Source of the DNA: Elgaria multicarinata webbii
Taxonomy: Eukaryota > Chordata > Lepidosauria > Squamata > Anguidae
Assembly (NCBI RefSeq): GCF_023053635.1
Contig: NC_086184.1
Location: 10,755,379 to 10,819,378, forward strand
Direction of reading: 5' to 3'
Length of the DNA stretch: 64,000 nucleotides
Below the pieces are notes generated by a model. That model did no database searches, was not told the origin of the DNA, and saw only the letters and a program-made list of their open reading frames with translations. Made by a program: the position numbers and the translations under genes. Positions within the stretch are counted from its first letter, which is position 1. The number at the start of each line of letters is the position of its first letter. Below are positions 32,880 through 45,400 of the stretch, one piece after another.

Positions 32880-33441
32880 TTCCACGCGCCCTCCTCGTTA
32901 TTGGTGGTTCTTTCCCTCTTTCGTTTTGTGCCCATAGAGATAGAAATTAGAGTAACGTACAACTCTACTACCGGAAACCCATTGAGGATCCTTTTGAGGG
33001 GTAAAAGTACAACACATCTGCATTCAACTGACCGCAGGCTGGATAGGTGGAGTGTTATGGAGTTCAAGCAGCTTTTCCCCAACCTGTGGCGCTTTCAGAT
33101 GTGTGTGGATTGCAACCCCCATCATCCCCAGCCTGGGGATGCAATCCACACACATCTGAAAGCGCCACAGGTTGGGGAAAGCGAACCTAAGAGAACAATT
33201 TAATCAGCAGCTCTTACTCTCGCCCCTCGGGGAGGGGAGAAATGGTTTCTTATGTGAACCCGGAAGTTGTGTATCAGACGGGAAATGGGCTACTCTTCGT
33301 GGTGTTTGGGTTTTTATCTCTGTGTTTTTTTGGCCTCCAGCTCTTTTGGGCCTTTCTGTCTCGCGAGTAACAAACAGAGTGGCGGGGAGAGAGAGGGAGC
33401 GGGAGGCGCTGCAGCGACCGCGACGACGCTTGATTCGGGCC
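32880..33441 (+). promoter_or_regulatory. BRD7: BRD7 upstream region and 5' UTR
   Basis: Directly upstream of the BRD7 start. ETS/GABP-type cores are visible: ACCGGAAAC near 32967 and CCGGAAGT at 33260-33267. CpG dinucleotides are more frequent from about 33220 to 33480 than in flanking DNA, which suits a TATA-less CpG-type promoter. A palindromic MITE at about 33069-33183 sits inside it. The transcription start is not visible from sequence alone. Confidence 0.55.
33069..33183. mobile_element. Nearly perfect palindromic hAT-type MITE in the BRD7 promoter
   Basis: Left arm 33071-33114 and right arm 33140-33182 are complementary apart from one base of length in a T run, with a 25-base loop. 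Its ends (CAGCTTTTCCCCAACC) and inner parts resemble the common CAACCTGGTG palindromes elsewhere in the window. No clear 8-bp flank duplication was found. Confidence 0.75.
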
Positions 33442-33490
33442 ATGGGCAAGAAGCACAAGAAGCACAAGGCGGACAAATACCCGTATGAAG
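33442..33490 (+). CDS. BRD7: BRD7 exon 1, residues 1-16
   Basis: Encodes MGKKHKKHKADKYPYE plus one base. The ATG is chosen because the family begins MGKKHKKHK; reading further upstream in the frame gives no family match. Donor G|GTACC. Confidence 0.93.
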
Positions 33491-36400
33491 GTACCGCCGC
33501 TTCCCCGCCCCCCTCTCTTGTCGGCTGGGGCTGTTTTCTTGGGGGTGAGGAGGAATTATGGGGGGGGGGAGCATGAAGGGGAATTATGTGAGGGTAAATT
33601 ATGTGGGGGCAAAGTAGGGGGAATTATGTCGGGGGGAATTATGGGGGCAGGATAAAGGGGACTTATGTGAGGGGGGAAGGAGGGGAATTGTGTGAGGTGA
33701 ATTATGTGGGGAATATGGAGGGGAAATATGTGGGGGAGAATTATGAGGGGAATATGAAAGGAAATTATGTGGGGGGAAAGGATGGGAACTATGTCCGGGT
33801 GAATTATGGGGCAGGATAAAGGGGACTTATGTGAGGGGGGAAGGAGGGGAATTGTGTGAGGGGAATTATGTGGGGAATATGGAAATATGTGGGGGAGAAT
33901 TATGAGGAATATGAAAGGAAATTATGTGGGGGGAAAGGATGGGAATTATGTCCGGGTGAATTATGGGGGCAGGATAAAGGGGACTTATGTGAGGGGGGAA
34001 GGAGGGGAATTGTGTGAGGGGAATTATGTGGGGAATATGGAAATATGTGGGGGAGAATTATGAGGAATATGAAAGGAAATTATGTGGGGGGAAAGGATGG
34101 GAACTATGTCCGGGTGAATTATGGGGCAGGATAAAGGGGACTTATGTGAGGGGGGAAGGAGGGGAATTGTGTGAGGGGAATTATGTGGGGAATATGGAAA
34201 TATGTGGGGGAGAATTATGAGGAATATGAAAGGAAATTATGTGGGGGGAAAGGATGGGAATTATGTCCGGGTGAATTATGGGGGCAGGATAAAGGGGACT
34301 TATGTGAGGGGGGAAGGAGGGGAATTGTGTGAGGGGAATTATGTGGGGAATATGGAGGGGAATTATGTTGGGGAGAATTATGATAGGATGACCCTATGAA
34401 AAGGAGGACAGAGCTCCTGTATCTTTAACAGTTGTATTGAAAAGGACATTTCAGCAGGTGTCATTTGTATATATGGTGAAATTCCCTCTTCATCGCAACA
34501 GTTAAAGCTGCAGGTGCCCTGCCCTCTTTTCAATCTGGTCACTCTAGTATAGCTCCTGCAGCTTTAACTGCGGTGATGAAGAGGGGATTTCACCAGGTTC
34601 TCCATATATATAAATGACACCTGCTGAAATTCCCTTTTCTATGCAACTGTTAAAGATACAGGAGCCCTGTCCTCCTTTTCATACGGTCACCCTAATTATA
34701 AGGAATATGAAAGGAAATTATGTGTGGGGGGAAGGATGGGAATTATGTCCGGGTGAATTATGAGGGCAGGATAAAGGGGACTTATGTGAGGGGGGAAGGA
34801 GGGGAATTGTGTGGGGTGAATTATGTGGGGGGGATGAAGGGAATTTATGTGGGGCAGGGATGACTAAATCTGAACCCAACCTATTATTTGTAACACTCAC
34901 AAAAACACCCCTTTATCTACGCATACACTTGGTATATATAAGCACTATCTGTATATGCAGTACACAAACCCTGCCTTATTTATCAAATTATTTGCATATA
35001 TCACGACTGTATGCAAGACTATGTTAAAAGTTATCCTGAACAATAAGCAGCTGAAATCAGTTAAAATGCCTGGGCAGACAAAAAGGCGCTGGGCCATTGC
35101 AGAATGATGAGCGCCTGTCCATAATGAAGTACCGTCCATAATTAAGGCACCACAACAGAGAATAATAATATCCCCACTTGCTGTCATGTAACGTTTGTGA
35201 GGTCCTTGGAGAAAAGCCTCCCCTGATGATCTTAGAGCAGAAGCAAGCTGATATAGGCAGTGGTGCTCCTGTAAATATTTGGGTCTCAAACCATTGGATT
35301 TTAAAGGCCATTCCAGCACCTTCCAGTGCGGCTCCTGCAAGAATGGGTGTAACATGACTCTGTGTTGCTTATATGAGCTACAATTCTGGCCACCACATTC
35401 TTCACTCGCTGAGCCTTCTGGATCGTCTTCAAGGGCAGACCCACGTTCGATGCATTATAGCAGCACTAGGGAAACTGTGGCCCTCCAGATATTGTTGGAC
35501 TCCCATCACCGCTGACCATTAGCAGTGTTGGCTGGGGCTGATGGGAGTTGGAGCCCAACAAGTTTGGGAAGGCCGCAAGTTCCGCACTCGTACATTACAG
35601 TAATCCAATTGGGAGGTTACCAGAGCATGAACTGCTGTGTCCACAACATCTCTGTACAGGAATAGTTATAACTGGTGAGCCAGCTGAATTTGGTAAAAGA
35701 TGCCATTATTATTAATAATAATATTAATTAATTCCGGCTGTGGAATGAGCTCCCTAAGGAGGTTCGCTTGGCACCTACATTATATGCTTTTAGACGCCAG
35801 GTGAAGACCTTTTTATTCTCCCAACATTTTAACAATCTATAAATACATTTCAACATGGTGTTTTAAATTTGTAATTTTGCATTGCTGCTGTTTTTATCTG
35901 GTCGAGCTTTTATATTGTATTTTATATTATGGTTTTATACTGTTGTTTTATACTTTGAATGGTTTTAATTTTTGTGAACCGCCCAGAGAGCTCCGGCTAT
36001 TGGGCGGTATAGAAATGTAATAAATAAAATAAATAAAATAATTATTATTAATTACATTTTTATACCGCCCAACAGCCGAAGCTCCCTGGGCGGTTCACAA
36101 AAACTAAAACCATTCAAAGTATAAAACAAACAGTATAAAAACATGATATAAAATACACATTAAAAATTGATTAAAAACGTACCATACATACCAAGCTACC
36201 AAGGCCCTCCAGTGAGAAATCCAGATCAAACTGTACCCCCAGGCTACGTGCCTGCTCTTTCAAGGGGAGTAAAACCCCATCTAGAACAGGATGCACACCT
36301 AATTCCCACACACAGGGCCTCTGCCTTATCAGGATTTAGCTTCAGATTATTGGACCTCATTCCGTCGATTTCCAGACATTGGTTTAGCACCTGCACAGCC

Positions 36401-39400
36401 TCACCTAGCTCAGATGCCAAGGAGAAATAGAGCTAGGTGTCATCGTATTGACACCCCAAATCTCTGGATGACCCAGTGACTTCAAAGAGTACAGGGCACA
36501 AGATAGAACCTTGTGGGACCCCACAGCTCAAATGCCATGGGGTTAAGCAAAACACCCTCTATGCTACTTTCTGAAACTAACCCTGCAGGTAGGACAATGG
36601 TATCTTGCACCTCTCACCCCAGAAAAGAACTAAGCACATCTGTTGAGTCAAAGTATCTCAGTCTGAGTCTTAAGGTGAACAATTCTCAACACACACAGCT
36701 TAGAGTATGCGAGAGAGAACGGAAGCGTGACATAACATTGTGTCTGCTGAGGTCCGTTCTCTTGGGGGCGGAACTGAACTGCTTCTTGTTACCCACAAAA
36801 TGTCCTCCTTTCTAAAAAAACAATTCCATGTTCTAACAAAATTTTATTGCACAAAGGGAAATTGCCATCAGTGTATAATCACTAAAATATGAAGTTTATA
36901 TTGGACTACATTACAGGGTGGTTATAAGCCACTATATCTCAGCCTCGGCATCTCATCTGCAATATGGGAATAATACCGTCCTGCCTTACAGGGGTGTTTT
37001 ATGTATTGCTGAAATAATGTTAGTGAAATGCTTTGAAAACTCGAAATGCTGGACCAGGACTTCAGGGCTTACAGGGCTTTTAGCTGCTATACTATGGTGG
37101 TTCTTTAGCTAGTGACCAAAAATCTACATGATGCTCAGTGAATGAATGTAGATTCTCATATGGCTGACTATATAAGGGAGAGAAAATATTATTTTCTGAC
37201 AGTCAATTGACCCCACTGAAATAAATCTTAGAACTGATCCCTGCAACTTTTAGACCCAGAAATGACTAGAGTGCTCAAAAGTTGAATTGAATGGATATAT
37301 AGTGCAACTTAATTTAACCAGGTTTACTATTTCATGTGCTTCTTCAAGAATATGTAGAAAAACCCTTAAAGCTGGTTTTAAAAGTAGGAGGAAATGAAGT
37401 TGCAGAGCTTTCCACTCAGAGCTCAATACATGATTCAGTCCTATATGAAGACAAAAACGAACATGAAAAACACAAAGACAAGAAAAGGAAGAAGAGGAAA
37501 AAGGCTGAAAAGCAAGTTCCGGGAGAGGAAAAGGAAAAAAGAAAGAGAAAAGTAAAGGTAGTTTTAGAGGAGTTATTTTGTTTGCTTTTAAATGTAAAAA
37601 TATTTGGCTGCGCTGGATTGGTTTGTGGATTGTGTTTGATTGCAGGAAGGCCCTGGAATGTGCCATAGTGGGCTGTAGTGGGAGAGGGGAATCAGTAAAA
37701 AATTAAAGTGTGCATGAATGGAAAGCGTCACTGCATGAACAGGCTCCCATTCATGCAGCTTTGGCCAGTAGCTCAGAAGCAAAGTGCCTCCTTGCCTGTA
37801 GAATATCCCATGTTCAATCTGTGGCATCTTCAGTTAAAAAAAAGGATTTTCCAGAGGATGGTGTGAAAGGCCTCTGCCTGAGACCCAGGAGAGCTGCTGG
37901 CAGTTAGAGTAGCCTGGGTGAGGAACCTAGGACTCTCCAGATGTTGGACTGCAATTCCTATCACCCCTGACAATTGGTCATGCTGGTTGGGGTGATGAAA
38001 TTGGAGACCAACAAAATCTGGAAGATCACAGATTGGGGTAGACAGTAGATGGAGAAATAGCCTGACCTGGTATAGGGCAGCTTGCTATATTCCTATGGAT
38101 CCCCACCCTTGTATTCCTTCAATATTATGAATAGTGTCCTGAATTAGTGTGTCTTCCAGTAGGTGGAGACAGCACATAAAGAATAGATTCTGTCTGGACC
38201 TTTAACGTCCTCATAATTAACTTCTGCCTTGAGTAAACAAATTGCAGTAAGAACCTTGAAACCAGTGATATGGATGTTTTATGAGACAATTTTGGTTGTT
38301 GTTTATATCCTCAGGAGGATAAAAAGAAGCGAGATAGGGACCGTGGTGATACTGAAGGAGAAAGAGAACTGAAATGTCAAACGCCTATAAGACTGGAATT
38401 GCCACATGAGAAATCATTGGCAAGCAGTTTAGCAAAACAGGAAGGTAAAAAAACAACTGTTGCTCTTTTTTAAGCTTCTATATTGTTGATTTGTTCTACT
38501 TTGATTTTAATTTATGATTTTAGTCACCTTGAGCATGTCATGGTTGAAGTGTAAACGTGGTATATAAATCCTGGAGTGTGGGGAAGGTAATTAAAAACAC
38601 ATTTTTTAATTAAAAAATAAATGGCCTCCTCCCATATGTACCTACCCGGACCTTAAGATCATCTACAGGGGCCCTTCTCCGTGAGCCCCTGCCAAAGGAA
38701 GTGAGGCAGGTGGCTACTAGGAGGAGGGCTTTCTCCACTGTGGCACCCCGGTTGTGGAACGAGCTCCCCAGAGAGGTCCGCCTGGCGCCTACACTGTACT
38801 GCTTTCGTCGCCAGCTGAAGACCTTTTTATTCACTCAGTATTTTAACACTTAATTTTAACTTAAATTTAAATTTTACTGTTTTAACTCTGTATTTTAATC
38901 TTATATCAACTTTGCTGTGTGGTTTTATCCTGGTTGCGCTTTTTATATTGTATTTCATAATTGTGTTTTAACCTGTTGGGTGTTTTACTGTGGTTTTAAT
39001 TTTTGTGAACCGCCCAGAGAGCTTCGGCTATTGGGCGGTATAAAAATGTAATAAATAAATAAATAATAAATAAATAAAATCTCAAAGTGGCAGATAGTCG
39101 AAAAATATAACGCACTACATTAAAACCATTATCAAAATAAATCCTAAATAGCTGCAGCAGCCATTCTATTTCTTCATTTCCTCCAGCTTTAAGAAGTGAT
39201 TGGCAGAATGTGAAAGTCTCTGAAGCTTGTTTTCAGCTTGTTTCTGTTTTATTTTTATAAGCTAAATTGTGTTCAGTAGTTACTTTTTCTAAAATTAAAT
39301 ATATTCATGTTTGGAATTATAAGGTGGAAAACTTTGTGAATACCCCTGTTGTTTTTATACTGTTTTTTATGTTTTTTATGGTTTTAAAATTTCTATATTT

Positions 39401-42400
39401 TTAATGTTTACTGTTTTTAACTTTTGTAAACCGCCCAGAGAGCTTCGGCTATGGTGCGGTATATACCGTATTTCTTTGATTGTAAGACGCACACTAATTT
39501 CAGCACCACCAACAGAAAAAAAGCTTTGATTCTAACAATAATAATCGCACCTGCGATTCTAAGACGCACCCCGTTTTTAGAAATGTTTATATGGGGAAAA
39601 AAGTGTGTCTTAGAAGAGTAGTCTTCGGAGTATCTGAAGGATCACACACACCCCATCTGTGCTATAGAGTTTCCCTGTTGAGCAGGTATGGCTAGGCTTA
39701 AATAAAATGGTTCATTTCCCATCTCTACTAGCAAAGCTGGAGGTTGTGGGGAGAAATTCCAAAGTAAAAGCTCTAAATCAACCCAGTTGCTGTGAAGCAA
39801 GCAAGATTGCGGGGTGGGGGGATCTCCTCCCCCTGAGGAAAGGATAAAGCTCTTGTTAGTTTGCATGACCCTGACGTTTGGCGCAAGGGGGAGGACTAAC
39901 CAGTTCTGGATATCATCCCCCGCTGATGGAAAGTATTGTTAAGATTAACAGGGGGAAGCAGACCCTTGATGTTTTTATTACTTTGCTTTTAAGATGGTAC
40001 ATCAGTATTTCAAAATAAATTGTAACATTGGCTACAAATTTAGGGATCCTTGGGTGTCCTTTTTCTGTTAATTTGTGTTGGCACTTCTTTTCTTTCATAC
40101 TTTTGTCCTAGAAGTGGAACAGACACCACTTCAAGAAGCTTTGAACCAACTTGTGAGACAACTGCAGAGGTGAGTTCATGACAGGTTTCCAAGCATACTG
40201 CTAGTAAGAATTACTAAATAGTTTAATACTAGAATAACCTATATGGTTATCTTTCTAATTTGGATATTTCTTTCTTTGAGTTGTGTTGGTATGGTAATAT
40301 CCACAGTTGTACAATCTGCCAAGCTAATATGTATCAAAGCTGTGCACTTTGGGGAATGATTACGCGTGCTTCATGTAATATTAGCTTTCACATTTTAAAG
40401 CAAAAGCTGAATTGAAGTGGTTATAGATAGTTACTGCTAACAAGACTGTTTCATAAACCAATTACTCTGAAGTAGTCATGGAATGTCCTGTAGATTTTAT
40501 GGGACCTCAGCAAGCATGAGTGTTTTGTGATCTAGGTTTATCTTGCTTCAGAGAGGATTAAGTCTCTTTTAACAGGAGAAACCTGTCAAAAGTATTATTT
40601 TGCTTAAGCCATGTGAACTTTTCTAGCATAAGTAATTATTCATATAACTGACTACAGAATATATGTAGCACTACAGTCATTAGAGCAAAGGATTATTCAT
40701 TGGAGGTGATCCCACTGTGTGTTCGAGTAAGCATGGAAATAGACAGTAGCTACTAGATGAGGTGCGCCTTAGTTTGGACAATTCCAGGCTTATTGTTGTG
40801 GGAGGACATAGCCAGAATTCATTGACAGTCGTCCTAGTCAGTGCAGCTGAGTATGTATGATTTGGGCTGGCTTGGAGGACTCCTGCATACCCATGTACCC
40901 TAGAACAAGGAGGAATTGCTGGCTGCCATCTTAGTTTTAGCTTGCTCTATGTAATAAGGCTCCTAGTGATTTGGGGAACGCTGTCAGTCTTATATGGGAG
41001 CCTTCATTTGAAGGGGAGAGTATTATTTTGCCAGCATTCAGTTGTCTTGTACAATAAGCTTTCCCAGACATTGATATTATAATGCCTCTTTGAATTTGAA
41101 GGAGAGGCGGAAAAATGTGATACCTGTAGTTTGGTTTAGAAATATCAAACACATTTTAACAATAACATCCCAGCAAAAAAATTGGGAGGGGTGTGTGAGG
41201 CAGGGATGGTTCCAGGCAGCACCTCTACACTTTAAAGAAATGCAAGATTGGATTAGGGCAAAAACTATCTCTTGTTTCAGTTCAGTTTTCCGGCTTCTTT
41301 CAAGTTGGAGTCTTCTCTCCAATTTAATACTGAACTCTGTCTGTTCTTTGTTATAGAAATAAAACATAAAGGGCTGCTCTTTTCATTTCTTAACAGAAAG
41401 GATCCAAATGCTTTCTTTTCATTTCCTGTGACTGACTTTATTGCTCCCGGCTACTCAATGATCATTAAACGCCCAATGGATTTTAGTACCATGAAAGAGA
41501 AGATCAAAAACAATGGTTACCAGTCCATAGAAGAACTAAAGGTGCTTTTAATTTATATTTTAACTGCAGAGAGGGGATTAAACGTTGACACTTGCTGGTA
41601 CTAGCAATTGCATTGTACAGGCTTTTTCAATATTTTATTCATTTCAGGGCTGAACTTTCATAGTTTATGAACACACAGAATCAAAAATGTCACATCTGGC
41701 CTTAAGAGTTTTCCAAATACTTTCTTTAGAGAAAGCCTTTGTGAATGTCTTCAGTAGACACCCCTTAATGTTAACTCACAGGTGTTAGAAATTGTGTGTG
41801 TGTGTCATGCGTCAGGAAGAAAAGACTGAACAGTCAAAACACATTTTACTAATACTTGATATCTTAAAACAACAAGACTATGGATTCAGATAAGCATATT
41901 TATAAGGAATGTGAATATAACTTGCTATTGCTTTGTCAAGAGTAACAGATCGTTATAGCAATGATTTAGTGATTCTTCACCCGCATACTAACCAGGTTAA
42001 GTGGTGGCTAGTTAAACATAGAAGAACTTAACCCGAGTTACAGAAGCATGCAAAGACATTTCAATTATGGGTTGTTGTTTTTTCAAGCGAGAAATATAGG
42101 AAAAAAACTTTAGTACATGGGACAATAGTAAGTGTCCTGTTCTGTTGTATTTCCATTGCAGTTCTGTTTTATCTCGAATAAAATGGAGTTGCATTTTTAG
42201 AATAAACATTGACGTGTTTCTGCCTTAAAGGGGCAGTAGTATGACCGGGTTATTTGAGAGAGTACCTTCCCCTTTACCAGCCTGCCTGGTCATTGAGTTC
42301 ATCAGATGAGGCACTCCTGTTGTTTCTGCATAGACCTGCGGTCTGTTTAGAGTCCAGTCAGAGTAGAGCCTGCAGTGTACTGGCTCCCTCTGTGGAACTC

Positions 42401-45400
42401 CCCACCTCTTGATGTCAGGCAGTCACCGGTGTTATTTCCTTTTGGCACCTGGAGATATTTTTATTTAAACAAGCCTTCCTTGACTAACCAGCCACAGTTT
42501 TATTGATGTAATTTGCTTTTAAAGATTTTAATTCTGTATTTTTTCTTCATTTTTTTGTTCACCACTTGGGAATTTTAATGGATATACAACAGTGTATAAA
42601 CCTTGTAAATATAAATAAGAGTAATTTAAAAGAAGAAGCTTAGAGGATAGCAAAATTCAGCTTGTCTCCTTCCTGCCTTTAGCACTGCTTATTAAAATTC
42701 CTGTCTCACCCTCGATCCCTTCTATTTGTACCTTTTAAAGAACAACATAAGACCTGTGCGGTTCCTTTATTACTGTTTTCAACCTGACAGAAACAACCCT
42801 GTGATCTCCTGGGAGAACTGTCTGTGATGAGCATTGCCTTTATCAGCACATTAATACCAAAGTGCAAAGTCAGATGTCTGTCATAAGCATCGTTGTCCTC
42901 AGATCAAATCTGTCATCTCTTAAGCACGTCAACTTCTGGCCATATGCTTTGCAAGCTAGTGTCGGAGGAGAAGGGTACTAAATCCCACCTGGAGGTTTGG
43001 CCCGTCACTCTAAAGAGCTTAAGAGCAATACAGAGAGTGCAGCTGCGGTGCCCCTCCTCCCCACTAGACCAATGATCCCTTTGCCCATTTTTGTGTTTTG
43101 TCTGCAGTAGCAAGTCATATTGTAGTTAATACAGGTGGAAAAGAAGGGTTTTGAGAGAGACTGTTGGAACAGTGGGATAAAATAGAAGTTATGTTTGTCT
43201 GCATGCACACGCACACTACTCTCTGCAGTTGCACTCTTTCAAGTGGCAGGCAGTGTCTCTGGATTGGAACTTGGAAATCCTACTAAGAAATTGGAGAAGT
43301 ACCTCCATCTCTATTACAACTGATAACTCTATTACCCTCGCTCTGGTGCTTCTTTTAACAGTTTTCAGTCTTGTCAGTATGCTTATTCCAGCCACAAACA
43401 ATGTTTCAGTTCCAAAATGCAAAGAAAGTTCAAATTTCCACACTTTGTTCATCTAAAGTAGGAGTGCACAACCTTTTCGGCCCTGAGGGTCACATCCAGT
43501 GTGTGCCAAGGTGCCTGCAGGGCCAAACATGCACAAACATACATTCACACACGCATTCAGAATCCTTGCCCAAGGCACCCTGATCTGATTGCTATTTTAT
43601 CAGCGCTGTTAGTGGTGGTAAAGTGGCAACCCAGGCTGTGTGGGTTGCGGTGGTGGGGGAGGCTGCAGCCATCTCCCTGCCCCAGCCACCCTGATCCAAT
43701 CACTGCTTTGCCCCATATTTTGCACCCCTGACATATCTTGTAGGAACCATTCCTAGAAGCTTCTGCTTATATGTCTTAATTTTTCTGTTGATACAGGAAA
43801 ACTTCAAACTGATGTGTACCAATGCCATGGTCTATAACAAACCAGAGACCATTTATTACAAGGCTGCAAAAAAACTCCTGCATTCAGGAATGAAAATACT
43901 CAGCCAGGTAAGACCTTCAAAGTGCTGATTGGGGTCCATGCTCCTCCCAGTCCCTAGGCCTACCAGTCTCCTTTTGTAAAGACGGGATGCCCTACCTGCA
44001 CTAACAATCCCCAAATACAGGAGAGCATTCTCACGAGCCAGACTTAACATCCTTCCCTCTAAACTTTTAGATGGCCGATACAACAAAATCCCTCTACTTA
44101 ACAGACACTGTCCCTGTAAAAATACTGAGATGGAAACCGTATCACATGTGTTACTGTCCTGTAGATTTTATCAAGGGGCTAGGAATGATCTTCTGAACCC
44201 CATTTTACAACCCTTGACTGATCCCCCGACTGAATTCTTAATGTCCCTATTACTTCGGAACACAGGCAAATCAGTCACCGAGCAAGTGGCCAAATTTTTT
44301 ACCTTGGCCATTTCTATTAGATCCTCTATGATTCCTTGTCTTTTTAATAGCTAACAGTACGCTAAGTGTCTCTGTATGTAACTTTTGTTGGAATGGTCTA
44401 TTGACCGCAATAAATTGTTGTTGTTGTTGTACTCAGCCAGATAATTGACTTAGATAAACTGGAGGTATACACATCTGTTAATAATATTTCCATCAAGTAT
44501 TTATTTTTTCATATTGAACAGAGAAGAGGCCATTCTGCCTCTGATTTTTTTCTTCCTTTTTCATCATAGTAAAAGTTAAGACATTGTACTGATCTGGGAT
44601 AATTCAGTAAGTAGTTATTTCTTCCTTAATGCTTCAAAACCCATCATACTTAGATTGTTTGCATGTTATTTGAAGTACAGTATTGGTTTTCTACCTACTT
44701 GACTTCAGCTGTTTTCACCCCCAAGAATCACTAAGGTTGCAAACCTAAGCATACTTACTAAGAAGTAAATCCCGTTGAACTTACTGGTACACTTCTGAGT
44801 AAACATTGAATCATCGCTTTAGAATTAAGCTGCAGCCTTTTGCAACTTGGTGCAAGGATTTTGAGACAGCCTTGCTCCTTTTCCAAAAGCTTCTTGCACA
44901 ACTCTCAATTTTTTGGAACTGAAAGGAAGACACTTCATTCACAAACTTGCACTCTGTAGGCAGATTTTAAATGTTAGGATCAAATGAGACATTTTAATTA
45001 TTATTATTATTTTAGGAACGAATTCAGAGCTTGAAACAAAGCATTGACTTTATGGCAGACCTTCAGAAAAGCAGGAAGCAGAAAGATAAAGCAGGCCTAC
45101 AGTCTGGTGGAGAAGATGACGATGGTCTTGGAAAAGATCCAGATTCCATGGACGCAGACCTCAGAGCCTTTAAAATTCCCAGCAAAGAACACAAAAAGTG
45201 ATTACTCTGCAAGGGGCTGAGTATTACTTTCATTTCAGCAAAGCGAGGAGCTGTGGATTTGATGATAGCAACTTTCTTAGATGGCTTTAAAAGGAGACTA
45301 AACCAACTGGTAGAGGAGAATTGGTCTGTCAACAGCTGTTACTTATGGAACAAACCGCAAACAGCAGGCATGGCAGTGACTGGAGAGCAACAGTGGTAGA

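Noticed and set aside
32523-33082. Minus-strand open frames upstream of BRD7, as a possible divergent gene
   Set aside because: They cover a palindromic MITE and promoter DNA and match nothing; a noncoding divergent transcript cannot be excluded.
33601-34399. Open frames with repeated Gly-Asn-Tyr-Val-Gly peptides
   Set aside because: They are the VNTR translated; the composition follows the G-rich DNA units, unit lengths are not always multiples of three, and no family is matched.
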